Below, in pieces: positions 46,402 to 57,782 of a stretch of DNA of 64,000 nucleotides; the stretch's first letter is position 1; each line of letters opens with the position of its first letter. Both the position numbers and the translations under genes were made by a program. The notes beneath the pieces were generated by a model. The model ran no database searches and was not told where the DNA came from. It saw nothing but the letters and a program-made list of their open reading frames with translations. The stretch comes from Circinella umbellata. Lineage: Eukaryota > Mucoromycota > Mucoromycetes > Mucorales > Lichtheimiaceae. The DNA is taken from contig JAIWNF010000016.1 of the NCBI GenBank assembly GCA_025093555.1, positions 124,001 to 188,000 of the forward strand, written 5' to 3'.

Positions 46402-48224
46402 TTAGGACATCTTGCGATTTCTTGCATCTCTAAGTTGTTTACTACGCATCTTTTTGGATTCATCATATAGATACTGTCGGTCAACTTTGGACATTCGATT
46501 AAACTTGTCGGTTTCATCACCTGAATCATCATTATTATCAGTCGTTTGGATATATGACGCGCGATAACGGAAAATTTGTCGGAAAAGATCGTTTGCCTAT
46601 TGTTATTATTATGCATAGATAATAAAATATGAGTTTCATTCCTATATTTTAGCGGATTTACACTTTCTAAATACTTACACGTAGATGAAGATGCAAACCC
46701 TGACCCATTATATATCTAAATGCATTCAAGAGTAGAATCTTGGCTATAGAGAAAGATAAATAGTAAAAATAATCAATTAGTAACTGTAGTATTTTCTTAC
46801 TGCTATTATTTACTTACACCATCCACGGAAAGAGATAATTCTTCCGCTAATTTTGAGTTCTTCAATGGGAGGAACACCATCTTCTACGCTTTTGATAATA
46901 TCTCGAAATATGGATTTCTGTTCAGCACGACTGCTTTTACTTTGTCGACGGCTGCTTTCCACGGATAGTTCTCGTAATGTATGTATTAATTCATCCATAT
47001 TGTCATATTGATAATCATTTTTATATACTTCGTCATCATCCTGCTCCTCATCATCCTAAAGTATCAAACAAAACAAAAAGTGGAGATGATGTATATGTAA
47101 ATTTATCTTTCTATTTTATGATAGGAAGCTTAATGTGTTATAATACATTACTAACCTCACTCTTGATGATGATTCGTAATATTTCGAAAATCACAGCAAC
47201 ATTTTCACCAGCTGCTGTACGAACATCTTTGTCTCCTGATTCTAATAATAATTCATGCATCGGCATTACTCTAATAAAAAAACAACTCTCAGTTAACATC
47301 CATGTCTGTTGATACTATATATATATATTCAAATAAAACAGCATACTTTTCAACTTCTTCCCAAAGAACATTTGGATCAACAACACCTTCATAAAAAGTG
47401 GCGATGAAAAGAATACCATATGCACGTAATCCCATACACATAAGTTGATCTGTATGCTGCGACGATAATTCTTCAGTATTAAAATCTTGTCCGTCCGTTT
47501 CTATGAGATCAAATACAAAGTCTCTAGCGAATTGTGTATCGATATCTGATCCAGCAATCAATGTAATCAAAGCCAGGGTATGTAAGCACTAGTGATAATA
47601 ATTATAAAAAGAAAAAAGGTATACATATTTGTATATGGTGATATGCTCATTAGTTTCGTCTTGGCAGTACTTTCCTTTTTGTTTGCTGTGCCACATTTTT
47701 GTCATATTTACATTGCATTTAACAAGAATATCGTTTGCATTTTTAGCGGCATTTTTTAAAGCAGGTAATATTTGTTGATACAATTCATCTTGATCACTTA
47801 GTCCTAGTTCGCCATGACTAATAAAATTTATAGTGATTGCTTGTGCAGCAAGTGCTGATTCCTTAGCACTTCCTGGTTTGCTTAATGATCGTCGCAAAAG
47901 CGTTAATAATTCTTCGTTTCGACGTTGTAAAGGTTCTGCTGCATAATGGCGGCTAAGTTCGTTGATTATTGAAACAAGTGATTCTTCTCTTACACTGTAT
48001 ATAATATATAAAAATATGTTTATTTGTTTATTTTACTGGTTAAACAGTTCTGCTACGTTTTAAGGGGTAACATTGTTTTCTTATTGTTGTTACCTAGTTC
48101 GATTCACTTGAAGATCATCGATCGCTTGATTCAAACGATTAATCCAACCTACACCAGAATCTTCAAAAGTAGAATCTTCTTCTTGATCTTTACGTGATGT
48201 GCGTTTAGAGTATCGGGTAGGCAT
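46402..48224 (-). CDS. Interferon-related developmental regulator (IFRD) family protein
   Basis: Seven exons: 48224-48094, 47994-47712, 47588-47347, 47270-47156, 47055-46818, 46743-46679, 46596-46402 (422 aa), all in phase. The N-terminal armadillo-like IFRD domain includes LLRRSLSKPGSAKESALAAQ, TLALITLIAGSD and DVRTAAGENVAVIFEIL. An acidic linker precedes the IFRD_C domain (FRDIIKSVEDGVPPIEELKI, GRIISFRGWSKILLLNAFRY, MGQGLHLHLRANDLFRQIF). The C-terminus is basic (KKMRSKQLRDARNRK). Animal IFRD1/TIS7 are transcriptional co-regulators, and IFRD-family proteins have also been linked to ribosome biology in yeast; the fungal role is unassigned here. Confidence 0.92.
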
Positions 48225-49188
48225 GATAAATGAAATAAGAAGTTGTACTCAAATAAGTTTTCATGCGTGTGGGACGGAAAAATAAGCTAAAAAAGAAAAG
48301 AAAAGAAAATTTGTTTGATTTGTAAACAATCACCTATTTATAATTAGTATTAGTATTAAATTAATGGAGGCTTGTATAAATATGTGTTGTTGTCATACAA
48401 CGTATCTATTTTCAATGAATAACTATTATTATGATCCATTACTCCTTCTGTTATCTAGTTACGTAAATCTTTGACTAGATTTTGTGAATCATCTTTTTTA
48501 TCCAAAGCAGCCAATGGATGCTTTGCTAGTCTACACATGTGGATGATATTTGTACGTAAAAAAAATATGAACCGACATGATCAGTCAGTATCCATTTGGC
48601 CACACGCTAATAAAATTGTCACCAAATCATGCCAGCTTGTTTGTCAATATGACAAGTGACTTGTCCCTTTATTTAGGGGAAGCGAAAATAGTATACCATT
48701 ATAATTATAACGTTCTGATTTTGACAAAGATAGTGTCTATTTTGAGTAAACAAAACAGTAACTGTAAACCATTTCAATTTATTTTACTTTTTATATTAAA
48801 GTAAGCCAATTAATGTCAATCAGAACTGTGAAGTACCTTCGTCTTTATATTAACTGCGAGACAAGTGTAATAGTAAGAAAAAACTGAGTACCTCAACCGC
48901 TCACGCGCAGCATATCTGAGGATAACATGCTACATATAACGAGATATGTGTAGCTGTTTTCTTAGAAGTTAGAATATAGATGGCGTTTCGTTTAATGCCT
49001 TTTTTTATCAATTTAATTGCTCTGATAAGATGTTGTGATTAAAAAAGAGCAAAAAAGTATTTCCGTGTCGGAACCCATTTTACGCATGAATCCATACAGC
49101 ATCCCGTATGCAGCCGTTTGCGCCATAATGATGAAAAAGGGGATTTTTCTTTATCTTTTTGCCTTTTTATTCTTCCGGCTTACTGACA
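48225..49188. other. Divergent intergenic region between IFRD-like and NT5DC-like genes
   Basis: About 0.96 kb containing both upstream regions; no gene was recognised. Confidence 0.5.
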
Positions 49189-49503
49189 ATGTATGCTCTA
49201 CTATTAAGACATCAGCAGAAAAAGGCATTTCGCTCTATCCTTAATCATCATTCTCGATTACTAAGCCAACGACGCGACCATAGTAATGTTTCTATTGTTG
49301 ATCGACTGAGAAACGAATTTGCTGATAAGAAGCAACAGCATCTTGACAATTCCAAACGCGATCATGCCAAAATCTTGTCTGTGAGTGGTACAACAGAGCA
49401 ATTGACTAGAAGAACTAATTATGGAATACATAATAAACAACAATCACCAGAAGCAATTTATGGGTTTGGTGTTACGAGACCAGACGAAGTGTAAGTTTAT
49501 TAC

Positions 49504-49535
<32 letters not shown>

Positions 49536-51897
49536 GGTTGTCGTTGTTTAGATACGATTATAATGATAAGCTAATAATATTTCAAAATAAATAATTAAAT
49601 AAAAGATTTATTAATAATGAGCTCAATCTCAAATATGTTGATGTTTATGGATTTGATTATGACGTAAGTAGTAAGAATGCTTGTATGTACATCCATTACA
49701 GAGGGCTTGATCATTTCCAATCATTTATATTATGTCATATAATAGTATACTTTGGCCAATTACACCGATAATTTATCAAAAACTATTTACAGTATTTTGA
49801 GAGATTTATTAGTGGAACTACTTCGATATCCAAAACAAATCAAAGGTATTATGATTTACCTTTTTCATGAAGGCAATAAAAAAGAGAAGAAAAAACCTTG
49901 TGACTAACTTGCAGTGTTTTATTGATAATCAGATCTTGAATTTGATCCATCATTTGCCATCCGAGGGTTGCATTATGGTAACAACACTGCCTTTTTAATT
50001 TTAAATTAAAAATGATATTCTTTTCAATATGAACTGACGAAAAGGGTAGATATAAATAAGGGTTGGCTGATGAAAATTGATAGCTTTGGAAATATTCAGT
50101 TGAACACAGTTCATGGTAAGCTACTAATGTTTACTACTTCTTGCGCTATCTTGTAAACAGGAGTCTAAATCTTAATTTTGATTTATAGCTGGTCGAGAGC
50201 GAGTGGCTGATCCAGAGGAAGTCATCCAATATTATAATGGAACACATATTTCTCCACGTTATCTAGATGGTCAAATGACTCAGCTGAATGATCTATTTTC
50301 AGTACCCCAGGTATATATATTGCTCGATATCTCTCTATGTACCCCATTCTATTGATCTTTTATCAACTTTCTCTCTCTTTTTTTTTTTTTACTTATGTCT
50401 CTTACAGGCTTGCTTGCTCAGTGATGTAATGCAATACTTTAAAGAGAAAGACATCAGGTAAAAGAAAAAGGATACTGACAGGAGAGCGCGTGTTCTTTTA
50501 CTAAAGAATTAATAACTTATAAAAAGGATACTTACATTTCTATTCTACGTACGTATTTCGGTGAACTACATATATATTTTGATACTAGTATTCATCCCCG
50601 CTACGTATCTGATGATTTGAATCAGGCAGCAAAGATGTTGCACACGGGATCCAACATGAATAGTGCTTTTGGAATTGGTGGACGTTTACATCATGCAGTT
50701 GTCAATGACATTTCAAATTACCTCGAAAAGGCGCCTGAAATGGTTGGCTTTCTTGAAAAGTTGAGAAAACATGGCAAAAAAACGTTTTTATTGACAAATA
50801 GTAGTTTTCCATTCATGTATGTATTATCGTAGCATATATTTTATGAAAAGACAAAAGAAAAATCACCAACCATATTAATCATACTACCCCTCAAAAAAAA
50901 AAGTGATAAAGGGATGCAGTATTTGACATCTTGTTCAGACTGGCGGGATTTATTTGACTGTGTTATTGTGTCATCAAGGAAACCTCATTTCTACAGTTCA
51001 AGACGTCCATTTCGTAGAGTTGGAGAACAAACATGGGATCCAGTAAATAAATTCGAAGACGGAGAAATATATCAAGGAGGGAATTTGAAGGATTTTACCG
51101 AAATTACGGGATGGTCAGGGTAAAGTACTCAAGAAATTGATCTTCTGGAGAGAAGTATAGTTATCTCATATGCATTCTATTTACTTACAACCAATCTTGG
51201 ACAATAGGCAAAAGGTACTATATTTTGGGGACCATATCTTTTCAGACTTAATAGATCCAACAGTAGAGAAAGGATGGCGTACAGGTGCTATAATTCATGA
51301 ATTAGAGGCTGAGATCGAGACACGGAACACGGCATCTTATCGCCATACACTCGCTTGGCTCCTTCGAATTGAACGACTTATCCAGAAAGCACAAAGCTAT
51401 TATAGTCAACCTGGTATTGATGGTAGTCTTGAATCGTTGGTAAATGAATGGTCGAACGAAAGGCGGAATGCTCGACATGAGTTACGAAATGTATTCAACA
51501 AGTCATTTGGAAGTTTGTTCAGGACTTATCAAAACCCAACATATTTTGCAAATAAGATCCGTACAGTAAGTGATCAAAAAGAAAGAAAGGGGGACGGGAA
51601 AGTGATTTTTGAATTTTGAAGAGCAAATTATAATAAATCAAATTACTCACGCAAAAGAAAATGTTTAAAACCAACAGTTCGCCGATATTTATACATCAAA
51701 TGTTTGCAATTTGAATAATGTATCACTCGATCACGTCTTTTATCCTGATCGAACGTATTTGCCTCAGTAAGTGAAATGAATAAAGTCATTCGAAATAAAA
51801 ACTTTATATTGATCGCTTTTAACTGCTAATATATAGTGAGCGCCTTGTGGAAACACTTATCGATACCGGCAAAATCAAGGAGTTGCTACGAAATTAA
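49189..51897 (+). CDS. 5'-nucleotidase domain-containing HAD-family protein (NT5DC2/3-type)
   Basis: Twelve exons: 49189-49490, 49606-49663, 49746-49845, 49933-49977, 50050-50115, 50189-50310, 50408-50457, 50589-50816, 50904-51119, 51208-51565, 51678-51766, 51837-51897 (564 aa), all joins in phase. HAD motif I GFDYDYTLANYT, motif II region KTFLLTNSSFPF followed by IDKGMQYL, and motif III/IV VLYFGDHIFSDL are intact. The N-terminus is basic with few acidic residues, compatible with mitochondrial targeting. The family is related to the IMP/GMP-specific 5'-nucleotidase cN-II; substrates of the NT5DC branch are poorly known. The exon 9 acceptor (after an A-run at 50903) is the least certain splice site. 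Confidence 0.92.
49506..49534 (+). repeat. ATT microsatellite in intron 1 of the NT5DC gene
   Basis: About nine to ten uninterrupted TAT/ATT units immediately downstream of the exon 1 donor. Likely length-variable; no effect on coding. Confidence 0.9.
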
Positions 51898-52736
51898 AAA
51901 TAATATAATGATGAATGAGAGATATAATACAGAACTAAGGATTATAGAGATATAAACATATATAGATCATATGATACATATACTATTTAAAACAAAAAGC
52001 ATAAATGCTGTACCTGATTCAATTTTCCTACAAGTGTGGATAAGTGTCTTATACCCCGATTATCAGTGAGGGGGGGTGCTTTTTTAATAAATGTAAAACA
52101 TTCTCTTTACCTAAATTAGTTGCTTCATATCTTAATATAAATATAAGATATTATTTTTCCAAGGATCTAGTAATTATCTAAGTTCTTCCATGGTTTGTTT
52201 CAATTTGCGTAATCTGGGTGATAAGCAAAAAATATATATATGCGGGTGATCCGTCATTATATTCATCTCTACGTCCAAAGGCACAATAAATAGTATGTGA
52301 ATTAGTAAAAACATACATATCATGGGAAAAAGAAACAAAAATTATTATTTTTGTAGCCATGTACCCATTGGTCTGACCCAAAAACTTCTACCTATGATCA
52401 GCACTGGGGATAATTTCATAGCTTCATTTTTTTAAGATAACTTCAATCTATTATAAGCATGTTTTGATTTCAATCCTCAAAAATTGAATGTAAAAGTGGG
52501 TATATATTGATAGGTAACTAGAATATGATTTGTGGCCAAATATGAAGAAATAGAATACATAACATAAAGTTATATTAACATTACTTGTACTGTTCACCAA
52601 TCTTGTAGATACGTAGATAAGATATTATTTTATAATTCATTTCGAAGAAAAGGGACAAATATGTATACGTAATATACGAAACATTCGTTTTTATCCCTCG
52701 ATCTCCTTTCTTTGTTTTTATGCTACGTCCACCATA
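51898..52736. other. Intergenic, 3' flanks of convergent genes
   Basis: No gene was recognised; an ORF at 52178-52381 on the minus strand has no domain. Confidence 0.5.
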
Positions 52737-53066
52737 TTATTGAACAGAAAGCGGAGCAAATACAATAATAAAGTTGATAAATGAAATTAAAATGACTAAA
52801 GGAAGAGTGATTTGAAAAACCATCGTTGTTGTTGATACTTCTTCAAAAAGTTCCAATGAAAAACCAACACATAAAATAATCAATATCGTGACCCAAAACA
52901 TGGACATAAAGTCCAGTTGAGATACGATAAACTAAATCATAAAAAATAAAATTATTTTCCCATGGTAAATGTTGCCGAACAAGAAACAAAAAGTTAATAA
53001 TAAACTTACGTAAAATTCAACTAGAGTTCTTGTTGTTGTTGATGATGGCAGTATAATATATTAGTT
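52737..53066 (-). CDS. Small multi-span membrane protein, 5' end not resolved
   Basis: Two in-phase exons: about 53066-53010 (reading ...LPSSTTTRTLVEFY) and 52931-52737 (FIVSQLDFMSMFWVTILIIL, LPLVILISFINFIIVFAPLS), with GTAAGT donor and TTTAG acceptor. The second exon encodes two hydrophobic helices separated by an acidic-then-Thr-rich loop and ends at a TAA. No start codon was found in the open frame upstream, so either an earlier exon exists or the start lies beyond a missed intron. Family not recognised. Confidence 0.5.
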
Positions 53067-54112
53067 TTTTGATTTACGTTAATAAAATACTTTTTTGTAG
53101 AAAACAAAAATAAATAAATAAATAAGTTCTATTTTATAAAATTATTTGTATTTATAATGTTTCAAATAAAACAGGGGCTGGGGAAAATACCCTCTCCAAA
53201 AAAAATAGCATTGAAGGATTATTTGTTTCCAAATTCTCAATTAATCATCGATGAAAATCTTTCAAATGTAAATGAATAAATAGTGTATGTAGCATATAGG
53301 ACGCGCAGAACTTAAAGCGTAGCTATAATTAATCACTATGATATACGTAAAAGCATATTTATCATTACGTAGTCATTTGTCATTTCTTGTAGTCCTACTG
53401 ATTGCTACATATGATTATCACTGCTATGGCTTATTATCACAGTCAATATGATTCCTGGAAGTAATATGAGTTGTATACTCTATATATAAACACCACCTTT
53501 ATATGTATACATCATTTCTTAGCACATTTGGGAAATAGAGCCAATAAAACCTTTATTTGAAAACTTGGGATGTGCCATGATGGAGGTGAGCTTATATAAA
53601 TAAAAAGTTCGTTGGTGAATTCTTGTGAAATATAATAATAATAATAATAATAATTATAATAAAGAAGCAGTTTAAACTGCTAATAAAAATAAAAACGGAA
53701 TAACTAAGAAGTGGTTGTAGTAAGAGCAAAAGCGACGAAGTTAGAAACCAAATTTTGTTAACTGTTTCTTTTTTTTAATATTATTGTATATAAATTTTGT
53801 CACGTGATCCTTTTTATTCATTAACAATTAGGACCCTCCCCCTTGCTGTATTTATGGGATATGAAATAATTATACCAGGTGAGTTGTTAATCTTAAAAAA
53901 ATAACATATTAATGATAAAGAATATCTTTAAGAGTACGTCGTATTCAACTTTGTTCCTTTTTTTTTTAATCAATCGCTCTCTTCCTTTTTTATGCCGCTA
54001 AAAATACTGCTGTATCATAAGTTATAATAAGTGTGTATATCTATTTACCTCCAACTCTTTCTATCCTCTTTTCTTGTTGCTTGGTTTTTCTTTCTTTTAT
54101 GATTTATTATAC
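53067..54112. other. Intergenic, upstream of DCAF12-like gene
   Basis: No gene was recognised. Contains short AAT/ATA runs around 53632-53655. Confidence 0.5.
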
Positions 54113-55976
54113 ATGTTACCAATAGTATCAGTATCTGAAACGACAACATCACCGAATTTTAAAGACAGTGTATCTATTTATGACTATGTCCAAAAACGTC
54201 GTACAGGATACTATTTTCGACGGAACGAGTACAGCAAAGATCGACAAAAGATATTACAATCAGTTCAAGCAAAATGCGTTGCCACCTTATCCGAAAATTC
54301 TATTGATATAAAAGGACATGATAAAATATTTACATCTACATGGCTCAGTATGTCTTCATCTTTTTTTTTCTATATATAAAAGAGATTTTTTTAATATATG
54401 ATACACAAAAAATGATTCATTAACAAGATAAAATAAATTATACAGATAGTAAAAATGTAGTTGTTGGGACCAAAGAGAATAAGGTAAATCAATGGGCTAT
54501 TTACATATTTGTTAACAAGAGTAAGAAAAAAATTGTCGTTTACACTAAATATATAAATAAAGCTTCTTGTACTTGATATTACGAACAACGTTCATCAATG
54601 GATAAGTATTCCATTGATAAAATACAATGACTCGACATCTTCAACATCTAGTTGGCAACAACGTGTCAGTAAAAGTATGGATGTACGAACGACAAGCTGT
54701 GCTAATGATAACGGACAAAATAATAAAGGAAGCCAAAGTGGCAGTAACAATAATTATGGTAACAATGTTGAAGAAGGTGACAATCACCATGGTGACGAAG
54801 AAAATAATATATCTTTGCGTGAACCAATTACTCCAACAAGTATTCGACAACGTTTTGGACAACCAATGAGAGAAGGAAGAAGAGTATCACCACCAAGAAA
54901 TTCCACTGCAATAGGATCAGGCGAACAACAATTAATTCATCAATATCAACAACAATTAAAGAAATGTGATGGTATTCGAAGTTTATCCGTTAACCCGAGT
55001 AAAACGTTACTTGCAGTTGGCCTGGCGGATCCGCCTGTAGTAATGGTATACCGTCTTTCAGATTTTACTCCGATGGGGATCACTGTACGTGACCATCGTG
55101 ATGCAGTTTTTAGTGTTCAATGGTTAGATGACAGTACTTTTGTAACTGGGTCACGCGATGGCTCACTGGGTTTATGGAAATGTAATAACAACGATTATGT
55201 TAATATTACTAAAGATGGATTAGAAAAAGTACCCCGACTCTGGTCAAGTAATAATGATGAATATGCTTCAAGGATTCGAGACACTAAATTAATTGGATCA
55301 ACAACAGTAGCAAGTTTAGCAGCAAATGGGATTGTACAGATCTGGGATTTAAATCAACGTCAAAAGGTTTTCATTTATGCAATTAAAAAATTTAATAAGA
55401 AAAAAAGAGAAAAGAGCGAAGACGAAAATTAATAATATTTACATTTCATTTTTTCTTCATAAATAGCAAAAAAATATCAAGTTATGGCATACCCAAGAGC
55501 TTGTATGTATGGCACCACAACAACAAGGTAGAGAATTGAGTGATAGAAAAGGTCTATTGGCTGTCGGATCACAAGAACATGTCACTTTACTAGATCTACG
55601 ACTTTCGTCAGCCTCTTCTGCAGCACAAGAATTTCCTTCTCAAGATCAAGATTGGGGTGTACGGTCATTAGCATTTCAAAATTATATTGTGACATGCGGT
55701 GGAGGATTAGGACGTGTTTCATTTTATGATATACGTAACAAGGCTTTTATACCTTCATACACAACTACATCATCAACATCATTTTGTTCAGTATCATCGG
55801 GTTGGCTGGATGAATCAAGTTCTATTTATCAAACCTATTTCAATGGTCAACATCGATTGATGCCTCAGGCAGTTTATACATTAGAGTATAGTCCTGATGA
55901 TTCAAGAAAATTATTTACTGCAGGCGGACCCATTCAAAGTTCTTTACGTGGATGTTATGCTGCACTATGGTGCTAA
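54113..55976 (+). CDS. DCAF12-like WD40 protein (CUL4-DDB1 substrate receptor)
   Basis: Four exons: 54113-54347, 54446-54483, 54563-55366, 55467-55976 (528 aa), in phase. The N-terminal KIFTSTWLNSKNVVVGTKEN, IRSLSVNPSKTLLAVGLADP, DAVFSVQWLDDSTFVTGSRD GSLGLW, LLAVGSQEHVTLLDLR and GVRSLAFQNYIVTCGGGLGR blades, and the terminal LFTAGGPIQSSLRGCYAALW, align in order with animal DCAF12. DCAF12 docks on CUL4-DDB1 ubiquitin ligase and recognises C-terminal degrons. A Ser/Asn/Gln-rich insertion of about 90 residues lies between the first two blades. The donor at the end of exon 3 (GTTTTC) is non-consensus, but the phase and homology fit. Confidence 0.92.
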
Positions 55977-56519
55977 GATTTTGATATTAACAAAGCGGAC
56001 TATTATCATGTTCATCACGTCGTAGCACTATTTAATATTATTTACATATTATATAGACTTTTATCTTTATACGTATGCATCTATTATACGAAAAAATTAT
56101 ATTTACATATATCCTTTGACTGCTGGGCACTCACGAATCATTTTAAGTTTTATTGCTAAAAGCTTTTCTAATTAAATTTTATTACACGATTTGCTCAATT
56201 TTTGTCTGAAAAAAAGAAATGTTTTACTTTTTAAGAAATTATATTGACATATATCATATAAACAAGAATTACAGTGTGGTAAACAATTTACAATATACTA
56301 CAAGAAAAAAAAATAGACACGTATTAACAAACTTTACTGATTATTAATGTATGACTTTTGTGTTAAAGAGTACAATACTTGTGATACTGTATAATTATAT
56401 ACGTAATCAGCAGGAATGTTATGATTTATATGTTTTTACGTACTGCGTGTATAATATAAAGTAAATACGTACGTAGTTCAAATGAAAAGTATAATATACG
56501 CTTTTATGCAAAGCATAAA
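55977..56519. other. Intergenic, 3' flank of DCAF12-like gene up to the DIRS insertion
   Basis: AT-rich; no gene was recognised. The last about 60 bp would have been the immediate upstream sequence of the small gene at 60687 before the DIRS element inserted. Confidence 0.55.
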
Positions 56520-56569
56520 ATGTACAGTAACGACGACATAGGAAGTCGTCTACAACATTACACGACAAA

Positions 56570-56686
56570 GGGGACCTTGGCTGTGGATCAATTCTTTCTT
56601 TATTTAAATCGAAACATTTCACTACTGAGAACTAATTATGTAATATAAAAAGAAATATTTTCTAAGTCTATAATCTCTATCTTCTT
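56570..56686 (+). repeat. DIRS terminal inverted repeat, left copy
   Basis: 117 bp inverted with respect to 60556-60672, running from GGGGACCTTGGCTGTGGATC to TCTATCTTCTT. By eye the two copies look identical over this length. Confidence 0.92.
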
Positions 56687-56754
56687 GAATGAGAACAGTA
56701 ATAATAAATAATAAAATAAAATAAATAAATAAATAAAGGGAAGGGAGGGTGGGG

Positions 56755-56849
56755 ACAGCCAAGGTCCCCTTTGTCGTGTAATGTTGTAGACGACTTCCTA
56801 TGTCGTCGTTACTGTACATTACACATCCTTGTCGGGGACCTTGGCTGTG
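56755..56849 (-). repeat. DIRS internal complementary region
   Basis: Bases 56755-56819 are the exact reverse complement of the left outer end 56520-56584 (65 bp). Bases 56817-56849 are the exact reverse complement of the right outer end 60657-60689 (33 bp). The two parts meet at CAT, the complement of the ATG at each element end. This is the circle-junction template typical of DIRS elements. Confidence 0.93.
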
Positions 56850-57762
56850 TATCCAGAGTACTTAAAGTAAAATTCTCTTTAGTTTGGACGGAAATGCGGT
56901 AAAATTGTTCAAACATTTTCCTTGACGACCAGTTGCCTTGTACCACAAGATTTTCAACGGACACGCCTGCTTGTGCTGCCAGAGTAGCGCCTAAAGCTCT
57001 TGCCTTGGGAAGAGGTGCTCCAGGTGGACGGCCAACAAACTTCATGATTTGATTAATGTATTTGCTGATACGCTGACTTGATAAGCCTTGATCATGATGG
57101 TTGACATAGCGTAATAGCGGTACTAATGATACTTGAGGAAAGACCGGATGGGGAACAGAAACAAGAGTAGAAGCAACTCGAGAACAATACACCTTGTAAG
57201 TGTTGACAGGACAAACCAGGTGATCAGAATGGGGATGTATAGCGACGGTTTTTGTAATACGTATACCACTGCGTTTTTCTTTGGGAGCGACAATCACAAG
57301 CGAGAGAATATTTTCAGAAGAAATAGAACATTGATTGAGGTCGATACGTTCAAGGTCAGAAGGACGTAGGAAACCAACCATTGCTAGTAACCATGCTAAT
57401 TTGGCGGTTAAGAGTTCGATCGTCATACCCGTATTGTCACCCAATGAGATGATATAATTTAATGCTGGTTGTAAGTCGTATTCATATGATTTTTGTGGAA
57501 GGACTATGCCTTGACGTAAGCCTTTTTGGAAGTCTTGGAAGTGCTGATGATTACGTATCTGGTTGCTTTGATCAGTAGGAAAAAGAGCGAGAATAGAAGA
57601 TTGATAGGCGAAGACCGTACTAATTTTCCAATGCTTGGTTTCATACTGCGAAGCAAGAAAGCTGGTCAAATGAAAAACATTTGGTTCCATAAAGTTTAAG
57701 TCTGTAAATTCACACCAACGCTGGTACACATCTTGTCTGATTTTTGTTGATGGATTAACCAT
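56809..57762 (-). CDS. DIRS tyrosine recombinase
   Basis: The C-terminal 317 residues of a much longer open frame that is stop-free from 60501. Motifs: core-binding region (STKIRQDVYQRWCEF), catalytic Arg box GFLRPSDLERIDL, KEKRSGIRI, then PKARALGATLAAQAGV (HxxR box with Lys in place of His), GNWSSRKMFEQFY (Trp box and tyrosine nucleophile). The start at 57762 (MVNPSTK) is a guess, since the frame has no upstream stop and overlaps the RT ORF, which ends at 57783. Reaching this frame from RT requires a -1 shift or internal initiation. The product would integrate a circular cDNA intermediate. Confidence 0.88.
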   Translation of the reverse strand: MVNPSTKIRQDVYQRWCEFTDLNFMEPNVFHLTSFLASQYETKHWKISTVFAYQSSILALFPTDQSNQIRNHQHFQDFQKGLRQGIVLPQKSYEYDLQPALNYIISLGDNTGMTIELLTAKLAWLLAMVGFLRPSDLERIDLNQCSISSENILSLVIVAPKEKRSGIRITKTVAIHPHSDHLVCPVNTYKVYCSRVASTLVSVPHPVFPQVSLVPLLRYVNHHDQGLSSQRISKYINQIMKFVGRPPGAPLPKARALGATLAAQAGVSVENLVVQGNWSSRKMFEQFYRISVQTKENFTLSTLDTQPRSPTRMCNVQ

Positions 57763-57782
57763 TTTGGTTTTATTGGCAATCG

